A DNA stretch of 64,000 nt from Altererythrobacter sp. CAU 1644 (GTDB taxonomy: Bacteria; Pseudomonadota; Alphaproteobacteria; Sphingomonadales; Sphingomonadaceae). The notes under the pieces are model-generated. The model had not been told where the DNA came from. It saw only the letters and a list, made by a program, of their open reading frames with translations, and ran no database searches. Where the stretch lies: contig NZ_CP121106.1 of the NCBI RefSeq assembly GCF_029623755.1, positions 1,437,001 through 1,501,000 of the forward strand, written 5' to 3'. The position numbers and the translations under genes are program-made. Positions 1-9,642 of this stretch are shown one piece after another. How positions within the stretch are numbered: the first letter of the stretch is position 1; the number at the start of each line of letters is the position of its first letter.

Positions 1-1
1 G

Positions 2-43
2 GTGCCCGTGCCGCTCGCCACCATGTGGAAGAGGATCGGCTGA
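2..43 (+). CDS. C-terminal tail of an unidentified plus-strand gene (partial)
   Basis: An open frame runs in from the left edge and stops at TGA 41-43, ending with residues VPLATMWKRIG. It would be convergent with the YkvA-like gene, whose stop codon begins four bases further on; this tail-to-tail packing is common here. Fourteen codons are too few to identify a family, and the frame could be a chance opening. Confidence 0.25.
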   Translation: MPVPLATMWKRIG

Positions 44-47
44 AGCC

Positions 48-371
48 CTATCCTGATCGTGGCCAAAACCACCAGGCAAGCGCTGCGATCGCGATAATCC
101 ATATCCCCACCACTGCAATTGTTCCGGCAAGGGAACGCGGTCGATCCTGCAAGCTATCCGCCTTTGCGCGGTAGTCCCGCATCAGATCGGGCGGAATCAT
201 TCGCAGCACGAGCCAGATCCCGAGCGGAAGCAGAATGACATCGTCGAGCAACCCCAGCACCGGAATGACATCAGGAATGAGGTCGATGGGGCTGAGCGCA
301 TATCCGGCCACGGCGAGCGCCAATAGCCGCGCCGCCAGTGGTGTGCGCCTGTCGCGCGCTGCGATCCACAA
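48..371 (-). CDS. YkvA-like DUF1232 small membrane protein
   Basis: The small protein carries the DUF1232 core (LSPIDLIPDVIPVLGLLDD), a hydrophobic stretch through the conserved SPIDLIPD segment and a C-terminal transmembrane helix (AVVGIWIIAIAALAWWF). Its biochemical role is unknown. The start is uncertain: the only standard candidate is TTG at 371, yet the same frame stays open upstream and encodes LKAWAKALKRDILAL, which resembles the usual N terminus of these proteins; a CTG at 422 would overlap the end of the GMC oxidoreductase gene. It is the last gene of a minus-strand run that starts at 3394. Family assignment is firm; the start is not. Confidence 0.8.
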   Translation of the reverse strand: MWIAARDRRTPLAARLLALAVAGYALSPIDLIPDVIPVLGLLDDVILLPLGIWLVLRMIPPDLMRDYRAKADSLQDRPRSLAGTIAVVGIWIIAIAALAWWFWPRSG

Positions 372-414
372 TGCGAGAATGTCCCGCTTGAGCGCTTTGG
401 CCCAGGCCTTGAGC

Positions 415-2004
415 CTATCCAGCCGTCGCCGCCTTGACGAAGTCGGCGCAGCGCTCGCCGATCATGATGCTCGGCGCGTTGGTGTTGCCGCTGATAAGGC
501 GCGGCATGATCGAGGCATCGGCGACCCATAGGCCTTCGATGCCGCGCGCCTTGAGCGTAGGGTCGACCACATCGTTATCATTCGGCCCCATGCGGCAGGT
601 GCCGACTGGGTGATAGATAGTGTCTGAGACTTCGCGGATACGTGCTTCGAGAGCGTCATCGTCATCGTAATCGATTGGATTGCGATCCTTTGCTCCGGTC
701 TCTGACAGTGGGGGTGTGTCCGCGATCCGTGCCATCAGCCGTGCGCCTTCCTTCATCAATTCCATATCGCGCTCGTCCGAAAGGAAATTGGGATTGATTG
801 CCGGGGCATCGGCCGGATCTGCGCTATTGAGCCTCACCCAGCCCCGGCTTTCGGGGCGCAGCACGCAGACATGGAGGGAATATCCATGCTCTCGCAGCTT
901 CTCGCGGCCATGGTCCTGAATGATGGCGCGCATGAAGTGATACTGCACGTCGGGAGCGGGTGCGTCCGGCCGGATCTTAGCGAAGCCGCCGGTCTCAGCG
1001 ATATTCGATGTCAGCAGGCCGGTGCGGTGACGACGATGTTCTATGAACGCTTTGGCGACCGCGATGATGCCGCGCAACGAACCGCCGAACAGGCTCATGT
1101 CGTTGAGCTCATAACTGGTGAGGTAATCGCAATGGTCCTGCAGGTCGGCGCCCACCGCTGGTTTTTCCAGCTTCACCTCGATGCCATGACGCCGCAATTC
1201 CTCGCCTGGGCCAACGCCTGAAAGCATGAGGATCTGTGGTGATCCAAAAGCGCCTGCGGAGAGGATGACGCCTGCATTGGCGCGAATCGTTTCTCGCTTG
1301 CGCCCGCGGCGAATGGTGACCCCGGTTGCGCGGCCGTCCTCGATCTCGATCTTCTCGACCATCGCGCCAGTTCGGATGTCGAAATTCGGCCTTCCCTCCA
1401 GCGGCTCGACAAAGGCGCGGGCCGCGGACCAGCGTTCGCCATTGCCTTGCGTCACCTGGTAGACGCCGAAGCCTTCCTGCCGGGCTCCGTTGAAATCAGT
1501 GTTGTGCGGGAGTTGCAGCCGAGTAGCGGCCTCGACAAATGCCTTACCGATCGGGCTCGGGCTGATCAGGTCGTTGACTGGTAGCGGGCCGCTGCCGCCG
1601 TGATATGCATCGGCTCCGTGGGCGTTGTTTTCCTGCCGCTTGAAGACCGGCAACACGTCTTCCCAGGCCCAGCCGGTGCAACCGAGCGCGGCCCAGTTGT
1701 CATAGTCCCACGGGTTGCCGCGAATATAGACCATCCCGTTTACCGCAGAAGACCCGCCCAAGCCTCGGCCGCGAGGCTGGTAACCGATTCGACCACCCAG
1801 CGATTCCATAGGTTCCGTATCGAACTTATAGGTGCTTTTCTCCGGCATGAAGCCCAACAGGCCGGGCGTGCGGGTGAAGATATGCTTGTTTTCGCCGCCA
1901 GCTTCCAACAGGCACACGCGCCGCCTACCGTCCTCGGCCAGCTTGGCTGCTGCCGCGCTTCCCGCGCTGCCGCCGCCGATCACTACATAGTCGAACGCGT
2001 CCAT
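415..2004 (-). CDS. GMC-family FAD-dependent oxidoreductase (choline/alcohol dehydrogenase-like)
   Basis: This 529-residue flavoprotein has the N-terminal ADP-binding fold VVIGGGSAGSAAAAKL (residues 7-22), the GMC signature GLGGSSAVNGMVYIRG and the C-terminal HPVGTCRMG segment with the catalytic-histidine region, followed by VADASIMPRLISGNTNAP. These features define the glucose-methanol-choline family, which oxidises alcohols with FAD and passes electrons to a carrier or oxygen. The substrate cannot be read from sequence. It has no signal peptide. It lies 24 nt downstream of a sterol-desaturase-family hydroxylase, so a hydroxylation-then-oxidation sequence on one lipid-like substrate is a reasonable inference. 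Confidence 0.9.
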   Translation of the reverse strand: MDAFDYVVIGGGSAGSAAAAKLAEDGRRRVCLLEAGGENKHIFTRTPGLLGFMPEKSTYKFDTEPMESLGGRIGYQPRGRGLGGSSAVNGMVYIRGNPWDYDNWAALGCTGWAWEDVLPVFKRQENNAHGADAYHGGSGPLPVNDLISPSPIGKAFVEAATRLQLPHNTDFNGARQEGFGVYQVTQGNGERWSAARAFVEPLEGRPNFDIRTGAMVEKIEIEDGRATGVTIRRGRKRETIRANAGVILSAGAFGSPQILMLSGVGPGEELRRHGIEVKLEKPAVGADLQDHCDYLTSYELNDMSLFGGSLRGIIAVAKAFIEHRRHRTGLLTSNIAETGGFAKIRPDAPAPDVQYHFMRAIIQDHGREKLREHGYSLHVCVLRPESRGWVRLNSADPADAPAINPNFLSDERDMELMKEGARLMARIADTPPLSETGAKDRNPIDYDDDDALEARIREVSDTIYHPVGTCRMGPNDNDVVDPTLKARGIEGLWVADASIMPRLISGNTNAPSIMIGERCADFVKAATAG

Positions 2005-2028
2005 ATCCTCTCCTTGTCGAGAGAGACG

Positions 2029-2985
2029 TTAGGCAGGCTCGCCGCTACCCGCAATCGGGTTTTCGCTTGAAACTGTTTTCATATCGCCCTGCTTGCCTTG
2101 CCGAGCGAGCCAGGCATCGCGGATCATGTCGCTGGTCTCGCGGCTTCCATCGTGGGTCCAGCCGGGTTCGCGCAGGAGGTAGGACAGTTTGTGCTTCCAC
2201 GGCGCGCGCCACATGTCCTGGACGATGCCGACCCATTCGTGAAAGACGGCCCACAGCAGGTTGAAGCTGCCGAGCTGCTTGACGATGCCGTAGCGGATCT
2301 TCTCTTCATCGGTTTCGGGCTCGAAGGTGCCGAACAGCTTGTCCCACACGATGAAGACGCCTGCGTAATTGCGGTCAAGATAGCGCGGGTTGGTCGCGTG
2401 ATGGACGCGGTGATGGCTGGGCGTGTTCATCACCGCTTCGAACCAGCGCGGCGTGCGGTCGATCGCCTCGGTGTGGATCCAGAATTGGTAGATCAGGTTG
2501 AAGCCACTGCAGATCGCAATCATGATCGGGTGGAAGCCGAGCAGCACCAGCGGCACTGCGAAGAGAAAGCCGAAGGTGAGGAAATTCGTCCAGGTCTGCC
2601 TGAGCGCGGTCGACAGGTTGTAATGCTGGCTCGAATGGTGGTTCACATGGGCCGCCCACATCCAGCGAATCCGATGGCCCGCTCGGTGCACCCAGTAATA
2701 TTTCAGATCGTCGAGCACGAAGCACAGCGGCCAGGCCCACCACACGGCCCACCACTCCGGGCCGAAATCGATCAGGCGATATTCCCAGACCGCAAGGAAC
2801 AGGACGAAGAAGAACCCGCCGAACAGCAGACCGGATACGGTGCTGCCGAGTCCGAAGGCAAGGCTGGTCAGCGTATCCTTGGGCTCATAGGCGTCGGGGC
2901 GCTTGCGCCACGCCCAGATCATCTCGATCAGGACGAGGAGAACGAAGCCGGGCACGGCATAATCGACTGGCGAAAAATCAGGCAT
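2029..2985 (-). CDS. Sterol desaturase / fatty acid hydroxylase family membrane protein
   Basis: A 318-residue integral membrane di-iron enzyme of the fatty acid hydroxylase superfamily. The histidine clusters are visible in order: HRAGH, HVNHHSSQH and the C-terminal HHRVHH, between at least four hydrophobic segments. Family members hydroxylate or desaturate lipids, sterols or carotenoids using oxygen; the exact substrate is unknown. Translation starts 4 nt downstream of the preceding gene's stop, with a GGGA-type ribosome site inside that gene's end, so the two are probably coupled. A second family member lies at 30120-30965. Confidence 0.88.
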   Translation of the reverse strand: MPDFSPVDYAVPGFVLLVLIEMIWAWRKRPDAYEPKDTLTSLAFGLGSTVSGLLFGGFFFVLFLAVWEYRLIDFGPEWWAVWWAWPLCFVLDDLKYYWVHRAGHRIRWMWAAHVNHHSSQHYNLSTALRQTWTNFLTFGFLFAVPLVLLGFHPIMIAICSGFNLIYQFWIHTEAIDRTPRWFEAVMNTPSHHRVHHATNPRYLDRNYAGVFIVWDKLFGTFEPETDEEKIRYGIVKQLGSFNLLWAVFHEWVGIVQDMWRAPWKHKLSYLLREPGWTHDGSRETSDMIRDAWLARQGKQGDMKTVSSENPIAGSGEPA

Positions 2986-2989
2986 GGTG

Positions 2990-3394
2990 CTATCCCTTTA
3001 CCGCCTCGAACGCTCGCACCCAAGCTGAAGGATCCTTCAGTGCCAGCGTAAAGGCGCCGTAGCGCCTCTCTCCGGTGTCTATCACAAGTTGCTCCCCTTC
3101 CTGGCTCAGCCTTGCCAGCGGTGTCAGGATACGCCCTGCGAAATGGCTGCCGTGAGGGCGCAGCAACAACAGCCGGCCGGCCGCATCGCGCATGATCGCA
3201 CCGCGGCCATTCTGGTCGAGGCCGATCTCGACCGGGTCGAACCCGCTGACCGCCTGGTCGGCGGCAATGCGCGCTTCCTCCGGACTTTCGATGCGGGGCT
3301 GTGGACCCAGCTTGAGCCAGAGCGCAATCCCGGCGAGCGCCAGGATGGCGATCAGCGAACCAAGGAATTTGAGGACGTCGGGCGGAATTTCCAT
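2990..3394 (-). CDS. Membrane-anchored hypothetical protein
   Basis: I do not recognise a named family. The 134-residue protein starts MEIPPDVLKFLGSLIAILAL, giving one N-terminal transmembrane anchor (about residues 8-26), followed by a soluble domain of about 105 residues (IGLDQNGRGAIMRDAAGRLL, then a stretch ending in WVRAFEAVKG). The frame stays open upstream, but ATG 3394 fits the anchor-first layout and leaves room for a divergent promoter with the M20 gene at 3454. It is the first gene of the run leading into the hydroxylase and GMC oxidoreductase, and may be an accessory of that system (inference). Confidence 0.7.
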   Translation of the reverse strand: MEIPPDVLKFLGSLIAILALAGIALWLKLGPQPRIESPEEARIAADQAVSGFDPVEIGLDQNGRGAIMRDAAGRLLLLRPHGSHFAGRILTPLARLSQEGEQLVIDTGERRYGAFTLALKDPSAWVRAFEAVKG

Positions 3395-3453
3395 GCGCGC
3401 CGGATTGGCATGGCCCGCGGTTTGCGGCAAGCATCCGCGCAAGGGAGTATGCC

Positions 3454-4881
3454 ATGAATCGAATCGCCGCCATTTCCGTTGGCTTTCTCGCTTGCGCGGC
3501 AACGCCGCTCTTGGCGCAGTCCGTTCTGGACCCGGTCGCCACAGTCGAGGCGCAACATAACCGCACCACCCGCGTAGCGCAGCAGCTGTGGGATTGGGCA
3601 GAAGTGGGGTATCTCGAAACCCGCTCCAGCGCTCTATTGCAGAGCGAACTGGCCAGCGAGGGCTTCAGGATCGAGAGTGGCGTTGCCGGCATTCCCACCG
3701 CATTCGTTGCGGAATGGGGCAAGGGTGGTCCGGTCATTGCAATCCTGGCCGAGTACGATGCCTTGCCGGGTATCAACCAATCCGCTTCGGCCAGCCGCGA
3801 TCCGATCGAGAGCAAGGGGGCAGGTCATGCTTGCGGGCATAATCTCTTCGGAGCGGGCTCACTGACCGCGGCGATTGCGGTCAAGCGGTGGCTCGAATCC
3901 ACCGGCACGCGCGGACGCATTCGGCTTTACGGCACGCCCGCCGAGGAAGGCGGATCGGGCAAGGTCTATATGACTCGCGAAGGCCTGTTCGAAGACGTCG
4001 ATATCGCGATTCATTGGCATGCCGACGACGAGAACAGCGCGGCAGCCCGCACGAGTCTCGCGAATCGGTCGGCCAAGTTCCGCTTCACCGGGTTCTCTGC
4101 CCATGCAGCTGGCGCACCCGAGCGCGGAAGAAGCGCGCTCGATGGCGCCGAGGCCATGAACATGATGGCCAACATGATGCATGAGCACATGCCGCAGGAT
4201 GCGCGCATGCATTATGTCATTACCTCGGGCGGAAATGCTCCGAACGTCGTGCCGGATTTCGCCGAAGTGTTCTACTATGTTCGTCACCCCGATCCGAAGG
4301 GCGTAGACGAGATCTGGGAGCGGCTCGAGAACGCAGCGCGCGGGGCCGCGCTCGGGACCGGCACGAAGGTCGCGTGGGAAGTGATTCACGGCAACAACCC
4401 CCTGCTGGTGAACGAGACACTCGCCAGGGTGATGGACGCCAAGCTGCGCCAGGTGGGCGGCGTGAATTACACCGAAGAAGAGCGTGCCTGGGCGGCCGAA
4501 ATCGCAAAGAGCCTAGGCGATGCGGCTGAGCCGCTGGAGAACGCGGCGCGCATCGAGCCATACAATAAGTCGCTTGGATACGGCTCGACGGATGTCGGCG
4601 ACGTCTCATGGGCCACGCCCACCGTCGGCTTGCGCGCCGCCACCTGGGTGCCAGGCACGAGCGCGCACAGCTGGCAGGCGGTCGCGGCGAGCGGCAACTC
4701 GATCGGCTTCAAGGGAGCCCAGGTTGCAGCAAAGGCGATGACGCTGATGGCAGTCGAGCTCTTCACCAATCCCGAATTGCGAGGTGCCGCCCGGGCCGAA
4801 TTCGACGCTTCGCGCGGGCCCAACTACCAATATAGCTCGCTGCTCGGTGATCGGGACCCTCCGCTCGATTATCGCGAGTGA
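3454..4881 (+). CDS. Secreted M20-family amidohydrolase/peptidase (AbgB-like)
   Basis: A 475-residue metallopeptidase with a signal peptide (MNRIAAISVGFLACAATPLLAQ, cut near residue 22). The M20 metal-site motifs appear in order: AEYDALPG, GHACGHNLFG and the catalytic-base segment TPAEEGGSGK, with the dimerisation/lid domain in the middle. The long form with a C-terminal SAHSW segment matches the p-aminobenzoyl-glutamate hydrolase subunit B branch, so the substrate is probably an N-acyl or amide-linked amino acid in the periplasm. Ribosome site AAGGGAG lies just upstream. The gene is transcribed divergently from the run at 48-3394 and appears to be alone. Confidence 0.88.
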   Translation: MNRIAAISVGFLACAATPLLAQSVLDPVATVEAQHNRTTRVAQQLWDWAEVGYLETRSSALLQSELASEGFRIESGVAGIPTAFVAEWGKGGPVIAILAEYDALPGINQSASASRDPIESKGAGHACGHNLFGAGSLTAAIAVKRWLESTGTRGRIRLYGTPAEEGGSGKVYMTREGLFEDVDIAIHWHADDENSAAARTSLANRSAKFRFTGFSAHAAGAPERGRSALDGAEAMNMMANMMHEHMPQDARMHYVITSGGNAPNVVPDFAEVFYYVRHPDPKGVDEIWERLENAARGAALGTGTKVAWEVIHGNNPLLVNETLARVMDAKLRQVGGVNYTEEERAWAAEIAKSLGDAAEPLENAARIEPYNKSLGYGSTDVGDVSWATPTVGLRAATWVPGTSAHSWQAVAASGNSIGFKGAQVAAKAMTLMAVELFTNPELRGAARAEFDASRGPNYQYSSLLGDRDPPLDYRE

Positions 4882-5114
4882 ATCGGGCCAAGCATCTGCA
4901 AACAAGCGTTTCTTTGTGAAAATGTCACAATTTTGCGCCAGGGATTGCCGCAACGTTAAATCATTCGCATAGCGCGTTATTCTGCGCTATGAACGTTTGT
5001 TCAGGAGGTGGGGGATTCCGCATTGCCGGATAGCCTGCCGTGTGAGTTTCGGCCGTCGTCCGCCGTTTCCGCACAAGCAATACAGGGGCGGCGGGACAAG
5101 GTACGACGTAGATT

Positions 5115-5876
5115 ATGGGTTACGATAGAGGGCGCCGCCGGGGCCGGGACAAGCGCGACGGTTTCGGCGAGGACGGCTTCGATCCCTTCGGCGGCGGCAT
5201 GGACAGCTTCCAACCGCCCCAAAATTTTGGTGGCGATCGTTTCAATGACGACAGGCGCGGTGGCGACCGTGGCCCCGGTGGTGGTGACCGTTTCGGCGGT
5301 GGCGATCGCTTCGGTGGCGGTGGTGGCCGCGGGCGTGGCCCGGGCGGAGGCGGCGGTGCTGGTGGAGGCGGATTCAACCGCATGCCGGCGCAAGTTGTCG
5401 GCACCGGCAAGGGCACTGTGAAGTTCTTCAACTCGCAGAAGGGTTTCGGCTTCATCCAGCAGGAGACCGGCGGGGAAGACATCTTCGTACATATCAGCGC
5501 GGTTGAACGCGCCGGACTTGAGGGACTTGCCGAAGGGCAGGAGCTCGAGTTCAACCTGGTCGATCGCGGCGGAAAAGTTTCGGCGCAGGATCTCCAGGTG
5601 GTCGGCGATGTCATTCCGGTCGCTCAGAAGAGCGCCGCGCCGCAACGCGAACTCACCGGCGAGAAGGCAACCGGCACGGTCAAGTTCTTCAATTCGATGA
5701 AGGGCTTCGGCTTCCTCACTCGTGATGACGGCCAGCCGGACGCCTTCGTGCACATTAGCGCAGTCGAGCGTTCGGGCCTTTCGGCCCTCAACGAAGGCGA
5801 GCGTTACGAATTCGATCTCGAGGTCGATCGACGAGGCAAGTACTCGGCGGTCAACCTTGTGCCCGTTCAAGGCTGA
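5115..5876 (+). CDS. Two-domain cold-shock protein with Gly/Arg-rich N-terminal tail
   Basis: The 253-residue protein holds two cold-shock domains, residues 98-164 and 186-248. Each has RNP1 (KGFGFI at 109-114, KGFGFL at 196-201) and RNP2 (IFVHI at 123-127, AFVHI at 210-214), so both should bind single-stranded nucleic acid. The first 95 residues are a disordered tail rich in Gly, Arg, Asp and Phe with repeated GGDRF/RGG-like units, resembling RNA-binding, phase-separating proteins. Doubled cold-shock proteins are known in Alphaproteobacteria; the long RGG-like tail is less usual. The upstream region 4882-5114 has no gene and is a likely 5' untranslated leader. A terminator-like hairpin follows at 5931. 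Confidence 0.9.
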   Translation: MGYDRGRRRGRDKRDGFGEDGFDPFGGGMDSFQPPQNFGGDRFNDDRRGGDRGPGGGDRFGGGDRFGGGGGRGRGPGGGGGAGGGGFNRMPAQVVGTGKGTVKFFNSQKGFGFIQQETGGEDIFVHISAVERAGLEGLAEGQELEFNLVDRGGKVSAQDLQVVGDVIPVAQKSAAPQRELTGEKATGTVKFFNSMKGFGFLTRDDGQPDAFVHISAVERSGLSALNEGERYEFDLEVDRRGKYSAVNLVPVQG

Positions 5877-5930
5877 CGCCTTCGGCCAATTGCTGGTTTG
5901 ACCGGCGCTTGGCGACAATCTAAACGGTGC

Positions 5931-5984
5931 GAAATGGCGGTTCCTTGAGTCCTAGTGACTTCGGGGCCGCCATTTCTCTTTTAC
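5931..5984 (+). terminator. Probable intrinsic terminator after the cold-shock gene
   Basis: Ten-base perfect inverted arms, GAAATGGCGG (5931-5940) and CCGCCATTTC (5967-5976), enclose a 26-nt segment that can form a smaller inner AGTC/GACT hairpin; the descending arm runs into TCTTTT. It sits 54 nt after the cold-shock stop and before argD, so it probably separates the two transcripts. The loop is long for a classical terminator, and a regulatory leader for argD is an alternative. Confidence 0.5.
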
Positions 5985-6011
5985 CAAACTCGCAAAGTTC
6001 AAAGGTGCCCG

Positions 6012-7199
6012 ATGTCGATCTCCCCCTTGATGCCTGTCTATCCCCGTTGCGGTGTGCGCCCGGTGCGCGGAGAGCACTGCCACCTGATCGATGAGGACGG
6101 CACGCGGTACCTGGACTTCGCGAGCGGGATTGCCGTGAACCTGCTCGGGCATTCGCATCCCGGACTGATTGGCGCGATCCAGAAGCAGGCCGAAACGCTG
6201 ATGCATGTTTCGAACCTCTATGGCAGCCCGCAGGGGGAAGCGCTGGCACAGACGCTGGTCGACAACACTTTTGCCGACACCGTATTCTTCACCAACTCGG
6301 GCGCCGAAGCGGTCGAATGCGCGATCAAGACCGCCCGCGCCTATCACCAGCATCAGGGCGACACGACCCGGTTTGAGCTGATCACGTTCGCCAACGCCTT
6401 TCATGGCCGCACGATGGCGACCATCAGCGCCTCGAATCAGGAAAAGATGCACCACGGCTTCTCGCCGCTGCTCGCGGGGTTCAAGTACGCCGAGTTCGAC
6501 AATCTCGAATCCGCCAAGGCGCTGATGGGTCCCAACACCGCGGGCTTCCTGGTCGAGCCGATCCAGGGCGAAGGTGGCATCCGTCCCGCTTCTGACGAGT
6601 TCATGCAGGGCCTGCGCCAGCTCGCCGACGAGCACGACCTGATGTTGGTGCTCGACGAGGTACAGTGCGGGGTCGCGCGGACCGGAACGCTTTATGCCTA
6701 TGAACAATACGGCATCGAGCCGGACATTCTTGCTACGGCAAAGGGCATCGGTGGCGGCTTCCCGCTCGGCGCATGTCTCGCCACGGAGAAGGCGGCGCGC
6801 GGAATGGGGTTCGGCACGCATGGCTCGACCTATGGCGGCAATCCGCTGGCGATGGCAGCAGGCGGCGCCGTGATGGAAGCCGTGGCGAATGACGAGTTTC
6901 TCGCCTCGGTGCGCGAGAAGGGGGAGCGCCTGCGTTCGCGGCTCGAGCAGTTCATCGGGAACTATCCCGAGCTCTTCGAACTCGTTCGCGGCAAGGGGCT
7001 GATGCTGGGGATCAAGATGAAGGTCGAAAGCCGGCCCTTCTTCGTCCATCTGCGCGACAATCACCAGCTGCTGACCGTGGCTGCTGGCGACAACACGCTG
7101 CGCGTGCTCCCGCCGCTGGTGATCGGCGATGCCGAGATCGACGAGTTTTTCGAGAAGCTTTCTGCCGGCGCGGCGAGCTTCGAAATTCCTGCGGGGTAG
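6012..7199 (+). CDS. argD: Acetylornithine aminotransferase
   Basis: This 395-residue class-III PLP aminotransferase converts N-acetylglutamate semialdehyde to N-acetylornithine in arginine synthesis and may also act on succinyl-diaminopimelate. Visible motifs are the PLP-phosphate loop [18 protein letters not shown], the LDEVQCG segment and Lys244 in ATAKGIGGG, the Schiff-base lysine. The start ATG 6012 is preferred over the longer open frame because family members begin near this point and the upstream stretch includes the cold-shock terminator. argF follows after 4 nt, and this pairing supports argD over other subgroup members. Confidence 0.92.
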   Translation: MSISPLMPVYPRCGVRPVRGEHCHLIDEDGTRYLDFASGIAVNLLGHSHPGLIGAIQKQAETLMHVSNLYGSPQGEALAQTLVDNTFADTVFFTNSGAEAVECAIKTARAYHQHQGDTTRFELITFANAFHGRTMATISASNQEKMHHGFSPLLAGFKYAEFDNLESAKALMGPNTAGFLVEPIQGEGGIRPASDEFMQGLRQLADEHDLMLVLDEVQCGVARTGTLYAYEQYGIEPDILATAKGIGGGFPLGACLATEKAARGMGFGTHGSTYGGNPLAMAAGGAVMEAVANDEFLASVREKGERLRSRLEQFIGNYPELFELVRGKGLMLGIKMKVESRPFFVHLRDNHQLLTVAAGDNTLRVLPPLVIGDAEIDEFFEKLSAGAASFEIPAG

Positions 7200-7203
7200 C
7201 TCG

Positions 7204-8130
7204 ATGCGGCATTTTCTCGACCTGAACGATGCCGGCGGCAATGCCATCGCCGCAATGATCGGGGACGCGATCGACCGCAAATCGGCACGGCAGGATTGGC
7301 CCAAGGGGCGCCCTGATGGCGATGCGCCATTGGCAGGACGCGTGCTCGGCATGGTCTTCGAGAAAAATTCGACCCGCACCCGCATCAGTTTCGACATGGC
7401 GATGCGGCAACTGGGGGGAGGATCGCTGATCCTCGATTCGGCCTCGAGCCAGCTCGGTCGGGGAGAATCGATAGCGGACACCGCACGGGTTCTCAGCCGC
7501 ATGGTCGACGCCATCATGATGCGCACCGACGATCATGCGAAAATCGAGGAAATGGCGCGTTACGCAACCGTTCCGGTAATCAACGGGCTGACCGATCGCT
7601 CTCACCCCTGCCAGATCGTCGCGGACCTGCTGACCATGATTGAACATGGCAAGGCCCTGCCGGGATTGGAGCTGGCATGGTTGGGCGACGGGAACAACGT
7701 TCTCCACTCGATCCTCGAAGCGGCCGGGCTAATGAAGTTCAATGTTCGCGTGGCCACGCCCAAGGGGTATGAGCCCGAACCGGAATTCGTCGAGATGGCG
7801 CGTTCCGGCGGCTCCACAGTCACGCTTACAGACGATCCCGACGCCGCGGCAGCGGGAGCCGACGTCGTGGTGACCGATACCTGGATCTCGATGGGGCAGG
7901 ACCATGCACACAACAAGCTGGCGGCGATGGCTCCTTACCAGGTGAATTCGGCACTGATGGCTGGGGCGAAAGATGAAGCCATCTTCCTGCACTGCCTTCC
8001 AGCGCACGTCGGCGAAGAAGTGAGTGAGAGCGTGTTCGAAGGATCGCAGTCGGTGGTGTTCGACGAGGCGGAGAACCGGATCCATGCCCAGAAATCCGTG
8101 CTCCTGTGGTGCTTCGGCCTGATCGACTGA
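7204..8130 (+). CDS. argF: Ornithine carbamoyltransferase
   Basis: The 308-residue enzyme makes citrulline from ornithine and carbamoyl phosphate in the cytoplasm. The carbamoyl-phosphate loop STRTR is at residues 56-60, HPCQ follows in the first domain, and the ornithine-site HCLP motif with [10 protein letters not shown] lies near the C terminus. The ATG lies 4 nt after the argD stop, so the two are translated from one message; an open frame further upstream overlaps argD and was not used. hslO follows 54 nt downstream. Confidence 0.95.
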   Translation: MRHFLDLNDAGGNAIAAMIGDAIDRKSARQDWPKGRPDGDAPLAGRVLGMVFEKNSTRTRISFDMAMRQLGGGSLILDSASSQLGRGESIADTARVLSRMVDAIMMRTDDHAKIEEMARYATVPVINGLTDRSHPCQIVADLLTMIEHGKALPGLELAWLGDGNNVLHSILEAAGLMKFNVRVATPKGYEPEPEFVEMARSGGSTVTLTDDPDAAAAGADVVVTDTWISMGQDHAHNKLAAMAPYQVNSALMAGAKDEAIFLHCLPAHVGEEVSESVFEGSQSVVFDEAENRIHAQKSVLLWCFGLID

Positions 8131-8184
8131 TCGCCGAACAACAGGGCCTTATTTTCGCTGTGGGCCGCCCCCATATTGGCCGCC

Positions 8185-9075
8185 ATGAACGAACAGGCTG
8201 AAACTTTTACCGACCATTTGCTCGCGTTCACCTTGCCTGACAGGGGTGCTCGCGGGCGTGCTGTACGACTCGACCGGGTGCTCGACGAGATTCTTTCGGC
8301 ACACGCATATCCGGCCCCCATTACGCATCTGCTCGCCGAGGCGCTGGTCGTGGCGGCACTCATGGGTGCGCTTCTCAAGGGGGAAGGCGCCCAGATGACG
8401 ATGCAGGCGCAGACCGAGGAAGGACCGGTTAAGCTGCTGGTTTGCGATTATCGCGGCGGCGAAATGCGCGGCTATGTCGATTTCGATGCCGGTCGGTTGG
8501 CGGAACTCGGCGCTAATCCTTCGCTGTTTGCGCTATTCGGCAAGGGCTTCCTTGCGATCACCTTCGAAACGGAGAAGGGCAAAAGGTATCAAGGGATAGT
8601 TCCTCTTGAGGGTGGATCGCTTGCGGCCGCTTGCGAAAGATATTTCGTCCAGTCTGAACAGGTGCCGACGTTATTGCGGGTCGCTATCCGTTCGGGCGCT
8701 GCTGGCTGCGTGGCAGGTGGGATCCTGCTGCAGCACCTGCCGGATGGAGAGGAGGGCCGTGAGCGGCTGCATGTCACGCTCGATCATCCCGATTGGGAGC
8801 ATGTCGAAACGCTGGCCGCCACGATTAGCCATGACGAATTGCTCGATGAGGCGCTCTCCATGGAGGGGATTGTCTGGCGGCTGTTTCACGAGGAGGAAGA
8901 AATCCGCGTGCGGCAGGGCGACAGGCTTGAAAAGGGTTGCCGCTGCAGTGTCGAGCATTATCACGATGTAATCGCCCGTTTTCCTGCGGATGAGCAGGAT
9001 GCGATGCGCAATCAAGACGGCCTGATCATCGTTGATTGCGCGTTCTGTTCCCGGGAGTTCGTGCTCGAGGCGTGA
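8185..9075 (+). CDS. hslO: Redox-regulated chaperone Hsp33
   Basis: A 296-residue Hsp33-family holdase activated by disulfide formation under oxidative stress. The C-terminal zinc-binding switch is present as CRC followed by CAFC, matching the CxC-CxxC pattern, behind an N-terminal dimerising domain. ATG 8185 is used instead of TTG 8176 nine bases upstream because it gives the usual N terminus. It follows argF on the same strand, a linkage I recall from other Alphaproteobacteria. Confidence 0.92.
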   Translation: MNEQAETFTDHLLAFTLPDRGARGRAVRLDRVLDEILSAHAYPAPITHLLAEALVVAALMGALLKGEGAQMTMQAQTEEGPVKLLVCDYRGGEMRGYVDFDAGRLAELGANPSLFALFGKGFLAITFETEKGKRYQGIVPLEGGSLAAACERYFVQSEQVPTLLRVAIRSGAAGCVAGGILLQHLPDGEEGRERLHVTLDHPDWEHVETLAATISHDELLDEALSMEGIVWRLFHEEEEIRVRQGDRLEKGCRCSVEHYHDVIARFPADEQDAMRNQDGLIIVDCAFCSREFVLEA

Positions 9076-9163
9076 ACCATTCGTCGCTGTTAAGCAACGG
9101 TTTATCGCATGCATGCCATGGCATACAAGGATGTTGGCGACCAAACGCCAATTAAGAGACTGA

Positions 9164-9580
9164 ATGAAACACGGATTGAGACTGAAGATCGGCAGACTTG
9201 CCGTCACCGGGGCTGCCTTCGCGGCAGGACTTTCTGTGCCTGGTACGGCGCAGGCGCCTGGTCTCGTCATGCTCGACGGGCTGGCGAAAGGCGAATGGAC
9301 GATCAAGTCTCGCGATGGAACGATTGACCGGAGGGTCTGCGTCCGGACAGGGCGCGAGCTTATCCAGCTCAAGCACGGCGGCCCGGAATGTAGTCGCTAT
9401 GTCGTGGAAGACAGCGCCGGAGAGGTGACCGTGCAGTATACCTGTACGGGAGACGGATACGGGCGGACGAATATTCGCAAGGAAACCGCGTCCCTCGTCC
9501 AGCTTCGCAGCCAGGGGATCTCGGGCGGTCTGCCTTTCCAGTTTCAGGCGGAGGCTCGCCGGACCGGTTCCTGCCGCTAA
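9164..9580 (+). CDS. DUF3617-like periplasmic protein
   Basis: A 138-residue protein with a signal peptide (RLAVTGAAFAAGLSVPGTAQA) and a small domain of the DUF3617 type: GEWTIKSRDGTIDRRVCVRTG, then cysteine-containing segments with GPECSRY and VTVQYTCTGDGYGRT. The paired cysteines suggest periplasmic disulfides. No biochemical function is established for the family. It stands between hslO and queC with short gaps on both sides and may be transcribed alone. Confidence 0.75.
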   Translation: MKHGLRLKIGRLAVTGAAFAAGLSVPGTAQAPGLVMLDGLAKGEWTIKSRDGTIDRRVCVRTGRELIQLKHGGPECSRYVVEDSAGEVTVQYTCTGDGYGRTNIRKETASLVQLRSQGISGGLPFQFQAEARRTGSCR

Positions 9581-9642
9581 ACCAGGTCGAAAATTGCCGG
9601 AGGCGATTGCATCGTCCGAGGGGTCCGCTAAGCCCTTGAGCG

